DNA of 64,000 nucleotides from JBFYTX01 sp963739515 (GCA_963739515.1 CAVUAO010000003.1:620001-684000); one strand, 5' to 3'; shown: positions 37,527 through 47,694, counted from the stretch's first letter. Translations and numbers: made by a program. Notes: generated by a model from the letters alone, not told the origin.

Positions 37527-38210
37527 ATGGCTAACAACTATGAAATCAATCAACTGGAAAAAGAAGAATCTTGGCGGATGTTCCGTATCATCGGGGAAAT
37601 GGTAGAGGGCTTCGATACGCTGGCGGATATCGAACCGGCGGTCACGATATACGGCTCGTCGCAGATGAAAGCGGACAATAAATGGTATGCACTAACCGAA
37701 GAAATCGCCTTCGGACTGGGCAAGGCCGGTTTTTCCGTTATGACCGGCGGCGGGCCCGGCGTGATGGAAGCCGCCAACAAGGGCGCTCGCGAGGCGGGCG
37801 CCAAGTCCATCGGCCTTAACATCCAATTGCCGCAGGAGCAGGCCTGTAATATCTATTCCGATCGCACGATTACGTTCCATCACTTTTTCGTGCGCAAGGT
37901 CATGCTGGTGAAATACGCCACCGCCTTCGTCATCATGCCGGGCGGCCTGGGCACGTTGGACGAACTGACCGAAGTGCTGACACTGATTCAGACCCAGAAG
38001 ATCAGGCCCTTCCCGGTCCTGCTCTTTTCCAGCGAATACTGGTGCGGTTTTCTCGACTGGATGAAAGACACGGCGCTCTCGCACGGCTTTATCTCCGAGG
38101 GGGAATACGAAATGCTGCGGGTCCTCGATAAGCCCGAGGACGTTATCGAAGCCGTCAAGACCTGGTACCATCGCCAGGAGGTCGTCGGGAAGAAAGCCAT
38201 CCAGAGCTAG
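37527..38210 (+). CDS. LOG-family / TIGR00730 Rossmann-fold protein
   Basis: A 227-residue protein starting at ATG 37527 after GGGAGGGG. Its MTGGGPGVMEAANKGA and PGGLGTLDELTEVLTLIQ segments are the family signature (PGGxGTxxE) of nucleotide-monophosphate phosphoribohydrolases, once called lysine decarboxylases. It likely cleaves a nucleoside 5'-monophosphate. It is co-directional with the beta-CASP nuclease, and its stop abuts the convergent recN stop. Confidence 0.85.
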   Translation: MANNYEINQLEKEESWRMFRIIGEMVEGFDTLADIEPAVTIYGSSQMKADNKWYALTEEIAFGLGKAGFSVMTGGGPGVMEAANKGAREAGAKSIGLNIQLPQEQACNIYSDRTITFHHFFVRKVMLVKYATAFVIMPGGLGTLDELTEVLTLIQTQKIRPFPVLLFSSEYWCGFLDWMKDTALSHGFISEGEYEMLRVLDKPEDVIEAVKTWYHRQEVVGKKAIQS

Positions 38211-39965
38211 CTACTCTTTAATCGTACTTTTCTTCCAGTTCTCGGCCTTCTCGATAAGCTCCCTGGCCGCGGTGAGAGCAGTCGGCGTGTAGCGCGCGCC
38301 GGCAATCATCACCGCCAGCTCTTTAAAGCGCGCCTCCCCCTGGATAGACTCGATGGTGCTGACCGTGCGTTCGCCGGCGGTCTGTTTACTGACGCGGTAC
38401 TGCGCGTCGGCGAAGGCGGCAATCTGCGGCAGGTGGGTCACGCAGATGACCTGGTGGTGCCGCCCCAGGTTCCAGAGCTTTTTACCGATGACTTCCCCGC
38501 TCCGCCCCCCGATGCCGATATCGATTTCGTCGAAGATGAGCACCGGGATGGTATCCGCCCCGGCCAGGGCGCTTTTCAAGGCCAGCAGGAAACGCGATAT
38601 CTCGCCGGTGGAGGCGATTTTATCCAGCGGCTTGAGAGGCTCGCCCGGGTTCGTCGACGCCATAAAAACGATATCGTCCGCCCCGTTGGCGCTGAATTTA
38701 TATTTCTCGCCGTCGGGGAAGGGTATGCCGTCTGGAGAGCTTTCCTGGCTTATGGCGATATCGAAGTCCACGCGTCCCATGTTGAGCTCGGCCAGCTCTT
38801 TCTTCACCACGGCGGCCAGCTTTTTAGCGGCTTTGGCGCGCTCGCGGGAAAGCCGGGAGGCAAGATTGCCCATTTCCCTTTTCAACTGCTCTTTTTCAGC
38901 TTCCAGCTTCTCGCGCCTCTCCCCGGAATAGGTCAGGCTTTCCAGTTCTTTCTCGGCTTTAGACAGGTAGCGCAAGACCTCTGTCACGGAGCCGCCGTAT
39001 TTTCTTTTCAGACTGCGGATGAGCTCCAGCCTGGCCTGGACCTCCTCGAGGCGTGGCGGGTCGAAGTTCAGATTATCGCCGTAAGCGCGGACGTCCCTCG
39101 CCAGCTCTTCGAGTCCGCTAACCACTTCCTCGAGGTAGCCCAGCTTCGCCTTTAGCGTGGGGTCGGTCTCGACTATCTGCCGCATCGCCGTCATGGCTTC
39201 GTTGACCTTGTCCAGCGCCGATGAGGAGTCAAGGGCATTCTCGTCTCCATAAATCGCCCGGTAGATTTCGTATGATGCCGCTTTCAGCTTTTCCGCCGAG
39301 GTCAGCAGGGCCAGTTCCCTTTCCAGCGCCGCCTCTTCCTCCTCCCCGATTTTGGCCCGCCGGATTTCGTCTATCTGGAAATTGAGCAGCTCCGTCTGCC
39401 GCGCTATCTCTTGCTCGCTCCGGGAGAGCGACTGTATTTCGCGCTCCCTCTGGTGCAATTCCGCCGACTTGGCGCCGAAGTCATGCCTCAGGTCCAGGGT
39501 GTGGGCGTAGGCGTCGAGGAACTCCCGGTGCTGTTCTTTCCTGAGCAGCGAAAGGTGCTGGCTCTGCCCGTGGATATCCACCAGCGCCGCGCCGATGTCT
39601 TTCAGCAAAGACCGCGATACCGCCTGCCGATTTACCCGCGGCGTGGTGCGGCCCTGCCGGCGGAAATCACAGGTCAGGAGGACGGTATCGTCTTCGGGGG
39701 CCAGTCCCTTCTCCGCCAGCAGCTCCCGTAGCAGCGCCCGCTTTTCGCTGCCGGCCAGACCGAAAACGCCTTCAATCCGGGCTTCGTCTGAGCCGTGGCG
39801 GATGTCCTCCTCGTCGGCCTGTCCCGAAAGCAGCGCTTCCACGGCGTCGATTACCAGCGATTTCCCGGCGCCGGTTTCCCCGGTGATAACATTTAATCCC
39901 CCCGCCGGCTTCCAGTTTATCGCCTCGATAATGCCGAACCCTTTTACCGTCAGTTCATCCAGCAC
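38211..39965 (-). CDS. recN: DNA repair protein RecN
   Basis: A 584-residue SMC-like ATPase, near the usual RecN length. The Walker A is GETGAGKSLVIDAVEALLSG (about 30-48), long coiled coils occupy roughly 160-370, and the C-terminal half has the signature and Walker B segments (STGEISRFLLALKSAL, PVLIFDEIDIGIGG) and VTHLPQIAAFAD. It helps double-strand break repair. It is followed by a frameshifted DUF72 gene on the same strand, 3 nt upstream of its start. Confidence 0.93.
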   Translation of the reverse strand: MLDELTVKGFGIIEAINWKPAGGLNVITGETGAGKSLVIDAVEALLSGQADEEDIRHGSDEARIEGVFGLAGSEKRALLRELLAEKGLAPEDDTVLLTCDFRRQGRTTPRVNRQAVSRSLLKDIGAALVDIHGQSQHLSLLRKEQHREFLDAYAHTLDLRHDFGAKSAELHQREREIQSLSRSEQEIARQTELLNFQIDEIRRAKIGEEEEAALERELALLTSAEKLKAASYEIYRAIYGDENALDSSSALDKVNEAMTAMRQIVETDPTLKAKLGYLEEVVSGLEELARDVRAYGDNLNFDPPRLEEVQARLELIRSLKRKYGGSVTEVLRYLSKAEKELESLTYSGERREKLEAEKEQLKREMGNLASRLSRERAKAAKKLAAVVKKELAELNMGRVDFDIAISQESSPDGIPFPDGEKYKFSANGADDIVFMASTNPGEPLKPLDKIASTGEISRFLLALKSALAGADTIPVLIFDEIDIGIGGRSGEVIGKKLWNLGRHHQVICVTHLPQIAAFADAQYRVSKQTAGERTVSTIESIQGEARFKELAVMIAGARYTPTALTAARELIEKAENWKKSTIKE

Positions 39966-39968
39966 TCT

Positions 39969-40867
39969 TTACCTGACTCCCTTTTTATTGTCGGTCTCGG
40001 TGGCATCTTTTATCGTTTCCAGGCTGCCGAACATCCCCGGCAATGGCAATTGTAATTGTTTCTTTAAATCGTTAGCGTTTTTGGGCGCGTAGGCCTGCCA
40101 GTGGTTATTGAAGAAGGCGAAGAGCATTTTGGTTTTGGCCGCCGCCGCTTTCACCTTTTCCGCCAGACCGGTTATCTCCTCGGTCGAATAGAAGTATTTA
40201 TAGCGCGTCTCATTATCACCGCTCCACCAGTCTTGATAGTTCCGGCCGTGGAAGCGGAAATAGGCCAAGTCCGCCGTCAGGGGCACCTCCGCGGCGACGG
40301 AAGTACTAAATTTAGGCTCGTCAATCTGCACCCAGGCGATGTTATTTTCGCGGAGAAGCGCGGCGGTCGCGGTGTCGTCGCTCCAGGACCGGTCTCTCAG
40401 TTCTACCGCCAGCGGGTATTGCCCGAACGTGCGCGCCAGCGCCCTGAGTATCTGACGCCCGTAATCACCATTTTTAAAGCTGGGCGGGAACTGCGCCAGC
40501 AGCGCCCCGAGCTTGCCGGCCTGGCCAGCGGCTCCAGGCTGCGCTGGAAGACAGCCACATCCTCCGATGATATCGCCGCCGTCTCGCCGGTAGCTTCTTT
40601 AAACATCTTGGGATGCGTAAATTTCTGCCAGAGCTTGACGGCGAAGCGGAAATCGGGCGGAGTACGCCTTACCCAGTTATAGACGATACCCGGGTCGGGC
40701 GGACGGTAGAAAGAGCTGTTGACCTCGACGGTATCGAAAAACTGGCTGTAATATTCCAGCTCGTTTATCTTGCCGGCGGGGTAGAAAAAGCCCTGCCAGG
40801 TGCCTTCGCCTTTGGGATACGACCAGCCGGATGTTCCGATATAGATGCTCGCGCCGGTGGACATCAT
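39969..40867 (-). pseudogene. DUF72 (YecE-like) protein, single-base frameshift
   Basis: The first part (from about 40867; YIGTSGWSYPKGEGTWQGFFYP, NSSFYRPP) leaves frame near 40520-40530, and the rest continues in another frame (LGALLAQFPPSFK, FRFHGRN, FFNNHWQAYAPKNA) to 39969. A missing base in CTGGCCAGGCC would restore a protein of about 299 residues, normal for DUF72, a TIM-barrel family of unknown function. AGGAGG sits right before a double ATG (40867/40864). It may be inactive or reflect a sequencing error. Confidence 0.8.
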
Positions 40868-41179
40868 GCCTCCTGAGGTCATTATACGAAAAATCTATGT
40901 TAAGTGCTAACCTCACCCCTTTATCCCCTTTCTATTCCCCTACTCCTCCTGTATACTGTTCTACAAAGGTATCCTGTGGACTGAAAAGTCACTTACCATA
41001 AATCGAAAAACGAATACCCTGGATTTCATAGCTGAGTTTAACATAAATTGAAAAACGAATATTAGCTATAAAATCAAACGATTTAGCTTCGCAGTCCGGA
41101 AAAAAATATTTTTAAAAACGAATAAAAAAAGAGGGGGCTCTCGCCCCCCTCTTTAAAGACTTTTACTTTAGCGTTAGTT
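40868..41179. repeat. Gene-free gap with two repeat families
   Basis: 40904-40932 (GTGCTAACCTCACCCCTTTA...) has an inverted copy at 55321-55350. 40991-41070 holds two units of an AT-rich repeat (TTACCATAAATCGAAAAACG), whose reverse complement is found in tandem at 54790-54910. No protein is supported. Confidence 0.7.
41124..41156 (-). terminator. Intrinsic terminator of the pad-like operon
   Basis: Read on the minus strand, AGAGGGGGGC and GCCCCCTCT pair around a GAGA loop and are followed by TTTTTTT. It lies 24 nt past the NrfD-like gene. Confidence 0.85.
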
Positions 41180-42061
41180 TTAGTTCGCCGGCAGCAGCGG
41201 TGTGTACATGCCCGCTTTGAGAACGGCAAACCTTAAAGCCAGCCCGCCGATAATCTCGCTGACAACAGCGGTGATCAGCAGGCCGTCCGCGGCGGGCCCG
41301 GTAAAGTAAGTGATGATGGAGATTGCTACCGGGATGATGATGCCGAAGAGGAAGACGCCAATCCAGAAAAGGGGTGCCAAGCTGCCGCCGACAAGGCGCT
41401 TTATCGACTCGCGGGCGGCGGCGCTGCTATAGGTGGTGTTCCAGAGATACACGCCGATGATGACCGCCAGAGCGATCAGCACCACGCGGATAATGTTCTC
41501 CAGCGCGACGATGTCACCGCTGTTCTGGCCCATCATCACGGCGAGAAGTATCGCGAGTCCGCCGGTAAGGCCGCAGGTGACGAAGAGCACCGGCACGATG
41601 GCGGAGTTCCAGACCTTTATCGCGCTGACATAGCTCACGGCGAAACCGGTGTAGATAGACTGGGCAAAAGCGAAGATGCCCGCCAGCACTTTAAGAGCCG
41701 TGATGGCGCCGGTGGCATCTGGCGCCCATTGCCTGAGGATGAGCAACAGTGTCGTGAAGCCGACGAACAGCATGATGAAGCTGAAGCCGCGGGCAATCCA
41801 GGACGTCTTCGGCTTCATAAGCATCCGCCAGAAACGCATGGGGTGGGTCAGGTGTATCATGTAAGACACGCCCATAGCGCCGGCGAGCAGCCAGGAGATG
41901 AACATCCCTACCAGGCTGTCAAAGTAGGCGGAAGCCAGAAAAAGGCCGCCGCTGATGCCTCCCAGGAAGAAGGCGAAGGCAATAAAGTTGCCCCGTCCGT
42001 CTATCCAATCTTTCTGCTGTTGGGGTTTGACCATGAAATCATAGGGTTTAACTTTTTCCAT
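41180..42061 (-). CDS. NrfD/PsrC-like membrane subunit of a molybdoenzyme (PadD-like position)
   Basis: A 293-residue polytopic protein with about eight hydrophobic helices, characteristic of NrfD/PsrC/DmsC-type quinone-linked anchors (FFLGGISGGLFLASAY near the start, MIHLTHPMRFWRM). It would pass electrons from the Fe-S subunit to menaquinone. It follows the ferredoxin-like subunit by 22 nt and closes the operon. In the pad operon of phenylacetate degraders the third subunit is likewise a membrane anchor. Confidence 0.85.
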   Translation of the reverse strand: MEKVKPYDFMVKPQQQKDWIDGRGNFIAFAFFLGGISGGLFLASAYFDSLVGMFISWLLAGAMGVSYMIHLTHPMRFWRMLMKPKTSWIARGFSFIMLFVGFTTLLLILRQWAPDATGAITALKVLAGIFAFAQSIYTGFAVSYVSAIKVWNSAIVPVLFVTCGLTGGLAILLAVMMGQNSGDIVALENIIRVVLIALAVIIGVYLWNTTYSSAAARESIKRLVGGSLAPLFWIGVFLFGIIIPVAISIITYFTGPAADGLLITAVVSEIIGGLALRFAVLKAGMYTPLLPAN

Positions 42062-42083
42062 TATTGTTGCCTCCTTTCTTCTT

Positions 42084-42731
42084 CTAGTCGATGAAGTTTA
42101 TCGACGGCTGGGTGTCAAATTCCGGATGGAACGGGTGGCCGTGCATCTCTTTGATTACCCGGTTAATCTCGCTGTTGGGGTCGTCGAGGTCGCCGAAGTG
42201 TATCGCCTTGGTCGGGCAGATGATGACACAGGCGGGAGTCGCATCCCTATCGACACCCGGCTTCAGCCCGGCCGCCATGCCGGAGTCGATACGCTCCTTG
42301 CAGAAGACGCATTTCTGCACGACGCCCGGGGTGTGGGGATAGAGCGTCTTGCCGATTTTCTCGTGCTCGGTCAGTTCCTGGCCGGGGAAATACTGAGATT
42401 CCGCGTCCTCGTACATCGACCTCATCTGGTAGGGGCAGGCTACCATGCAGTAGCGGCAACCCACGCACTTGGTCTCGTCGATCCAGACGATGCCGTCTTC
42501 CCGCTGCTGGGTAGCCCCGGTGGGGCATACCTTGACGCACTTGGGGTCGGCGCATTGATTGCAGCGCACCGTGTAGATAAGCTTATTGACGTTGGGGTAC
42601 TTGCCCTTCTCGCCGATGAGCACCCTGTTCCAGAAGATATTGGGGGGCAGGAAGTGCTCCGCTTTACAGGCGAGCACGCAGGCGTTGCAGCCGATGCACC
42701 TTTTCAGTTCTATCGCCATTCCCCATCTCAT
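42084..42731 (-). CDS. Four-cluster ferredoxin subunit (DmsB/PhsB/PadC-like)
   Basis: At 215 residues with four Cys groups typical of the electron-transfer subunit of DMSO-reductase-family complexes: CIGCNACVLACK, CNQCADPKCVKVCP, CVGCRYCMVACP and CVFCKER with CVIICP. It relays electrons from the molybdenum subunit to the membrane subunit. The ATG overlaps the stop of the molybdenum subunit gene (ATGA) and has AGGAGG 8 nt upstream. Confidence 0.92.
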   Translation of the reverse strand: MRWGMAIELKRCIGCNACVLACKAEHFLPPNIFWNRVLIGEKGKYPNVNKLIYTVRCNQCADPKCVKVCPTGATQQREDGIVWIDETKCVGCRYCMVACPYQMRSMYEDAESQYFPGQELTEHEKIGKTLYPHTPGVVQKCVFCKERIDSGMAAGLKPGVDRDATPACVIICPTKAIHFGDLDDPNSEINRVIKEMHGHPFHPEFDTQPSINFID

Positions 42732-45520
42732 CGCTTTTGACCTCCTGTTTTATCCAGTGTTGGACCACCGGCTTTATCGAACTCTATGCGGTGGTCGATT
42801 TTATAGACTTTTACCATGGTGGCGGTTTCCTGGCTCCAGCAGACCGGGCAGGCGTGCTTGGCATCGGACTCCAGCAGGATATTGAAGTTGGTGCCCTTGC
42901 CGTAAGCGATGGGCGCTCCTTTAGCCCAGGCGCCGGAGCAGGCCGATATCGAGATGGTCTTGGGGTGCTGCCCCTGCATCGTTTTCAGCGTGCCGGTGGT
43001 CTTGCGCCCGTAGGACGACTCCAGGCAGATGAGATCGCCGTCTTTCAGTCCTTTCTTCTTGGCGGTTTCCTCGTTCATGGTGATATTGTACGTGTACGGG
43101 TTCAGCTGGCTGACTTCGTCCAGCCACGGCATCTCCATGGTGTAGGTGCCGTTGTGGAGGATGTCGCGGTAGGAGAAACTGTACAGGTCGAACTCCGGAG
43201 TTTCTTCCCTGGCGACCTGCGCCGGGAAGTAGCTGATGAGCGGGGTGAACTGCTCCCACTCCAGCTCCATGCCGGTCGTCGCGGCGTTTTTCATGATTTC
43301 CTCTTTAAGTTCGGCGATGTGCTCCATGTAGATGGGTACCCTCACATCGACGTACCATCTCCAGTAAGCTTCTTTGACTTTCTTGTCCCAGTGGATGGTG
43401 CCTTCTTTGGAGATATATTCCAGGCCGTGCTTATCGCCGAAGTAGAATTTAAACGCGCGGTCCATCATCTCATGATAGGTTATCTTTTCTTCCGGTTTTA
43501 TCAGGACGGTTACCTTGCTGGGGTCGATGTGCTTCACGTCTCTAACGCTGGCGATATCGCCGCTGATGAGCGCCTCGCCGCCGAAGCTGGAGAAGTAGAC
43601 GTTGTAGTAGCGGTTCATCTCTTCCCTCATGCCGATTCTATCGGCGATTTCCCAGAGGGCTTCCACCTTGTTCTTGCGCTCGTAGGCGGGCTTGACCACC
43701 GGCTGGCGGATGGGGAAGTCCCAGCCTTCCATGCCGATGGGGTAATTGAAGAACGGGCCGTGCGAGGAGAACAGGCAGTAAGTTTCCAGCGGATGGCAGT
43801 CCGGCAAGACGATATCGGCGAAGCCTTCGCAGAACTCGTTGGGCAGGATATTGAACGAAACGATAAACGGTATCCGCTTGAAGAAGTCCTCGGCGATTTC
43901 CCGGTTCTGAGTGCTGCGCACCATGTTCGCGCCGAAAATCATCGCCATTTCTATTTCGTAAGGCCTCCCCAGGTTGTCCCAGTATTTCTGGAAGTCCGAA
44001 GTCACCGGGTGGGGGGAGAAGGAGGCGGTCGGTACCAGCTCTTTCATAAGCATAGTATCGGGAACCCGGGATTCCTCGACCGGCCAGGGCTTGTGTTCCA
44101 TGAACGTACCTGCCGTTAACATACCGTCGCGGCAGGGATAGGGGATAACTTTAAAGCGTCCCGTCTCCGGGTAGCCGCCGACGTAGGCCGGCCAGCCGAG
44201 CGTCCCGCCGGGGACGTCCATGGCGCCCACGATGGCGTTGAGGAGGCACATGGCGCAATAGCTCTGTGCCGAGTTGGTGTGCCCCTGGCCGCCGCGGAAC
44301 ATGATGGCCGCCACCGGCCGCAGCGGGAGCTTTTCTCCGTCTATTTCTATGGTGGCGCCGACCATTGCGGCGTCCGCCCATTCTTTAGCGATGCGGCGGA
44401 CCGTCTCCGCCGGAACGGTGCTTTCTTTCTCGGCGAATTCCGGCGTGTATTGTTTCACATGGTCCTTGACCAGCTGGAAGGACGGATGGACTTTTTTCCC
44501 GTTGACCGTGAATTCTCCCAGTATGGCGAAGTCCTTGATGGTGGGGTCGTTAAAGACCTTGGCCTTATTATCCACCGGGTCCCAGATAAGAGGCTTGTTG
44601 GTCTCTTTATCGCGCACGTAACGCATATCCGACCCGATGAGGTAAGGCCCGTTGGTCTTCTTCTTGAGAAATTCGGCGTCATAGACATTCAGCTCGTTGA
44701 GAATGATATTAACCATGGTCAGGGCGACGATGGCATCCGTCCCGGGCAGGATAGGCACCCACTCGGTGGCTTTACCGCCGCCGAAGTTGCAAATGGGGTC
44801 GAAGACGACGTTCTTTAATCCCCTGGAGCGGGCGTCCGCCGAGAGCCTCATATTGAAGCCCATGGAGTGCCCGGAGCCGGTACCCTTGTTGGAACCCATC
44901 TGAATAACGTAGTTGCAGTACTTCCAGTCCGGCACGATGGACCACGAGGCGTGGTATAAACCGGCACCCATGTGCGAGCCGCTGCCGCAGTGTAAACCAG
45001 CACCGCCGACGTACCAGTTCTTGGTGCCGAACACCGCCCCGAAGACCCCAAAGCCCAGGGGCAGGTCCGGGCCGCTGCCGGCCGAAGGGGTGCCGCCGTG
45101 TAAGAGCTTGTTCGGGTTCTCGGTGCGGATCTTCTTAAGTTTCGCAGCAATTTCGTCGAGGGCTTCGTCCCAGGAAATCCTCTTCCACTTGGGGTCCTCG
45201 AAAAGACCCTTCTTGGGATTGGTCCTTCTCATGGGATAGTTGAAGCGGTTGGGGTCGTAAAGCGCCTGGATCATGGCTTCGCCCTTGGCGCAGAGGCCGC
45301 CCCGCGCCCCGAAGTCGTTATCCGGCTCGCCCTCGATCTTAATAATGACCCCGTTGACGCGGTGGGCGCGGATAGTGCAGGTGCCGTAGCACCCGCCACA
45401 CGTCGATTTCACCCAGGTATCGTCCCAAATCTCCGGGTTGCCCTTGACCGACATGCCTTTTACCGGTTTATTTTTCACCGGTGTTTCTTTAGATGGTGTT
45501 TCTTTGGCTTTGGTTACCAT
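42728..45520 (-). CDS. Molybdopterin oxidoreductase (DMSO reductase family), PadB-like catalytic subunit
   Basis: A 930-residue catalytic subunit. The N-terminal [4Fe-4S] motif is C41, C44, C48 and C77 (CGGCYGTC...LCAKG). GAGLHCGSGSH at about 173-183 offers Cys178 as probable Mo ligand. Downstream, the MGDH-binding segments and the C-terminal molydopterin-dinucleotide domain (NITMNEETAKKKGLKDGD) are present. There is no twin-arginine signal, so it stays in the cytoplasm, which suits a CoA-ester substrate. With its partners it forms the same three-part layout as phenylacetyl-CoA:acceptor oxidoreductase. Thiosulfate or polysulfide reductase or an acetylene-hydratase relative are alternatives. 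Confidence 0.88.
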   Translation of the reverse strand: MVTKAKETPSKETPVKNKPVKGMSVKGNPEIWDDTWVKSTCGGCYGTCTIRAHRVNGVIIKIEGEPDNDFGARGGLCAKGEAMIQALYDPNRFNYPMRRTNPKKGLFEDPKWKRISWDEALDEIAAKLKKIRTENPNKLLHGGTPSAGSGPDLPLGFGVFGAVFGTKNWYVGGAGLHCGSGSHMGAGLYHASWSIVPDWKYCNYVIQMGSNKGTGSGHSMGFNMRLSADARSRGLKNVVFDPICNFGGGKATEWVPILPGTDAIVALTMVNIILNELNVYDAEFLKKKTNGPYLIGSDMRYVRDKETNKPLIWDPVDNKAKVFNDPTIKDFAILGEFTVNGKKVHPSFQLVKDHVKQYTPEFAEKESTVPAETVRRIAKEWADAAMVGATIEIDGEKLPLRPVAAIMFRGGQGHTNSAQSYCAMCLLNAIVGAMDVPGGTLGWPAYVGGYPETGRFKVIPYPCRDGMLTAGTFMEHKPWPVEESRVPDTMLMKELVPTASFSPHPVTSDFQKYWDNLGRPYEIEMAMIFGANMVRSTQNREIAEDFFKRIPFIVSFNILPNEFCEGFADIVLPDCHPLETYCLFSSHGPFFNYPIGMEGWDFPIRQPVVKPAYERKNKVEALWEIADRIGMREEMNRYYNVYFSSFGGEALISGDIASVRDVKHIDPSKVTVLIKPEEKITYHEMMDRAFKFYFGDKHGLEYISKEGTIHWDKKVKEAYWRWYVDVRVPIYMEHIAELKEEIMKNAATTGMELEWEQFTPLISYFPAQVAREETPEFDLYSFSYRDILHNGTYTMEMPWLDEVSQLNPYTYNITMNEETAKKKGLKDGDLICLESSYGRKTTGTLKTMQGQHPKTISISACSGAWAKGAPIAYGKGTNFNILLESDAKHACPVCWSQETATMVKVYKIDHRIEFDKAGGPTLDKTGGQKR

Positions 45521-45551
45521 TTATTAATCCTCCTCTGTGTTTCTTGCCTTG

Positions 45552-46487
45552 TTATATTGATGTTTTCGCGGCATCGACCAGAGTTTTCAGAAGAGCGTAG
45601 CGCTCATCGACCTGTTTCTGCAGCTCGGCAATGCCGTCTTCTTTCAGGTGTGAAAATTTACGCATTAATTTCGTGAAATCCGTGACCGGTTTCGGACTGG
45701 CGGTTTCCACCGTGAACCTCGGTTTGCCGTCCTCCGCCTCCCAGAGCGGAAAATAGTTGGTCCGGACGGCGGTGCGGCAGACCTCGATTACCGAATTGGA
45801 ATCGATACGCCACCCCACCGGGCACGGCGAGAAAACATGGAGATACACAAAACCCTCTTTCGACTTCTCCCTGGCTTTCTGGAGCTTTTTGACGAAGTCC
45901 TCCATGTGACTCGGGCTGGCCGTCGCCATGTACTTGGGCTTGTGCATCAACATCAACATGGTCATGTTCTTGGAAGCGGTCGGCTTTCCTTTACCGACCT
46001 TGCCCACCGGCGTGGTGGTGGTGGCGGCCCCCTTCTGCGTGGCCGAGCTCCGCTGGTTGCCGGTGTTCATATAGCCTTCGTTATCATAAGCCAGATAAAT
46101 AATATGCTCGTTCCTCTCGGCGGCGCCGCTGAGGGTCTGGAAACCGATGTCCGTAGCACAGCCATCGCCGGTGAAGCAGACTACCGTGGCGTCCTGCCCC
46201 GTGCGGCGGAAATACCGCGAGAGTCCGGTGGCGCTGGAGGCCACGCCGGTCATGACGCAGGCCAGATAAGAAAGCTTGTGCCAGGCGCCGAGGTTCTGCC
46301 CGTGCAGGACGGGCGCCGAGCAGGACGGCGTGCCGACGAACACCATATTCTTGCCCAGCACTTTCGGCACCGTCCGGGCAATCAGCTCCAGAGGGCAGCC
46401 GGCGCACCAGGCCACGCCTCCGGAGAACTGGTCTTCGGTGGTAAAATAATCAAAAACCCTGTTTCTCTTCTTCGTCGTTTCTACCAT
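45552..46487 (-). CDS. 2-oxoacid:ferredoxin oxidoreductase beta subunit (TPP-binding)
   Basis: A 311-residue subunit that binds thiamine diphosphate. CAGCPLEL near residue 28 belongs to the Cys set that holds a [4Fe-4S] cluster. The TPP motif GDGCATDIG runs to YDNEGYMNTGNQRS. It catalyses decarboxylation of a 2-oxoacid and transfer to CoA with alpha, gamma and delta subunits in the same operon. Next to the PadB-like enzyme it may act on phenylglyoxylate, giving benzoyl-CoA, or on phenylpyruvate. Confidence 0.9.
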   Translation of the reverse strand: MVETTKKRNRVFDYFTTEDQFSGGVAWCAGCPLELIARTVPKVLGKNMVFVGTPSCSAPVLHGQNLGAWHKLSYLACVMTGVASSATGLSRYFRRTGQDATVVCFTGDGCATDIGFQTLSGAAERNEHIIYLAYDNEGYMNTGNQRSSATQKGAATTTTPVGKVGKGKPTASKNMTMLMLMHKPKYMATASPSHMEDFVKKLQKAREKSKEGFVYLHVFSPCPVGWRIDSNSVIEVCRTAVRTNYFPLWEAEDGKPRFTVETASPKPVTDFTKLMRKFSHLKEDGIAELQKQVDERYALLKTLVDAAKTSI

Positions 46488-46500
46488 ATCTTTTACCTCA

Positions 46501-47694
46501 TTACTCCATCGGAATCCAGGTCACGTCCTGGTAAGCCTTCCCTTTAGCGGCGGCATTCACTTCATCGACCACCCTGGAGATATGCGGCACGGTGATATCC
46601 AGGTTGGCCAGGCCGTCGATATAGCTCAGGATAGGTATCGACCCTATGGCCGGCGCGATAGCTTTGAGCTCCGTGCACATGGGCCCGTACTTCCACCCGA
46701 AGCATAGACTGCGGTCGATGACCCCCACCGCCTTTTTGCCCTTTAAAGCCTTAATCAGCCGCTCCTCGGGGAAGGGGCGGAAAAGTCTTTGCTTAACGAG
46801 ACCCACCTTGATGCCCTGCTCACGCTTAGCGTCAACGACCGTTTTAGCGGTGCCGGCGGCGCTGCCGGAGGCTAATACAATAATATCGGCGTCGGCAGTC
46901 CGGTACTCTTCAATCTGGCCGCCGTAGCTCCGCCCGAAATAGTCGCCGAACTCTTTATCAATATCGTCGACCTTCTGCTTGACCCTCTCGAGGGCCAGCC
47001 AGTGCTTATAGCGGGCCTCAACGTAGCCCATCTCCATGCCGTGCGTACCGCAGCCGGTGGACTTGCCGGGGATAAGGCGGGGACGTTGCGGCTGCTCCTT
47101 TAAAGTCGCCAGGAAGGCATCCACATCGGCCTGGTCCGGCATCTCTACGGCTTCGGCGAGATAGGACAGATAATAGCCGTCATAGTTCACCATCACCGGA
47201 AGCTGGATATCATAATCTTCAGCCAGTCGATAGGCCATGATGATCTGGTCGACGATTTCCTGGTTATTTTCCACGATTATCTGCACCCAGCCGGAGTCCC
47301 GCGTAGATATCATATCCTGCTGGCCGGAAGATACGGCATGAATGCCCGGAGTTTCACGGTTAACGTTGACCATGACGATGGGCGCCCGGTAGCCGGACGC
47401 CTGTAATATCGCGTCGTACATATAAACCAATCCATAAGACGACGTGGCGGTGAACGTGCGCGCCCCGGCCACGCTGGCGGCCAGGACGACGTTCATCGCC
47501 GAGTTTTCCCCTTCTACTTCCACAATCTCGGCGTCTAACGTACCGTCAGCAACAAAACTCGAGAGGTTCTCCGCCACCTCGCTCTGGGGGGTGATGGGGT
47601 AGGCGGAAACCACTTCCGGACGGCACAGCCTCGCCGCGTTAGCCGCGACGACGTTGCCCGTCATCACACTGACTTTTCCTTTTTTAGCCTTCAT
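46501..47694 (-). CDS. 2-oxoacid:ferredoxin oxidoreductase alpha subunit
   Basis: A 397-residue subunit with the pyrimidine-binding domain (SAYPITPQSEVAE near 30-42; EVEGENSAMNV near 59) and the transketolase C-terminal-like domain (VLASGSAAGTAKTVVD). GSGAA and conserved GVIDRSLCFGWKYG match the POR alpha family. Its start overlaps the delta gene by 11 nt, so the subunits are translated together. Confidence 0.9.
   Translation of the reverse strand: MKAKKGKVSVMTGNVVAANAARLCRPEVVSAYPITPQSEVAENLSSFVADGTLDAEIVEVEGENSAMNVVLAASVAGARTFTATSSYGLVYMYDAILQASGYRAPIVMVNVNRETPGIHAVSSGQQDMISTRDSGWVQIIVENNQEIVDQIIMAYRLAEDYDIQLPVMVNYDGYYLSYLAEAVEMPDQADVDAFLATLKEQPQRPRLIPGKSTGCGTHGMEMGYVEARYKHWLALERVKQKVDDIDKEFGDYFGRSYGGQIEEYRTADADIIVLASGSAAGTAKTVVDAKREQGIKVGLVKQRLFRPFPEERLIKALKGKKAVGVIDRSLCFGWKYGPMCTELKAIAPAIGSIPILSYIDGLANLDITVPHISRVVDEVNAAAKGKAYQDVTWIPME

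Noticed and set aside
42737..44119. A long open frame (about 460 codons) on the plus strand opposite the molybdopterin enzyme
   Set aside because: It is antisense to a well-supported gene, its codon pattern is a shadow of GC-rich coding DNA, and it has no recognisable motif.
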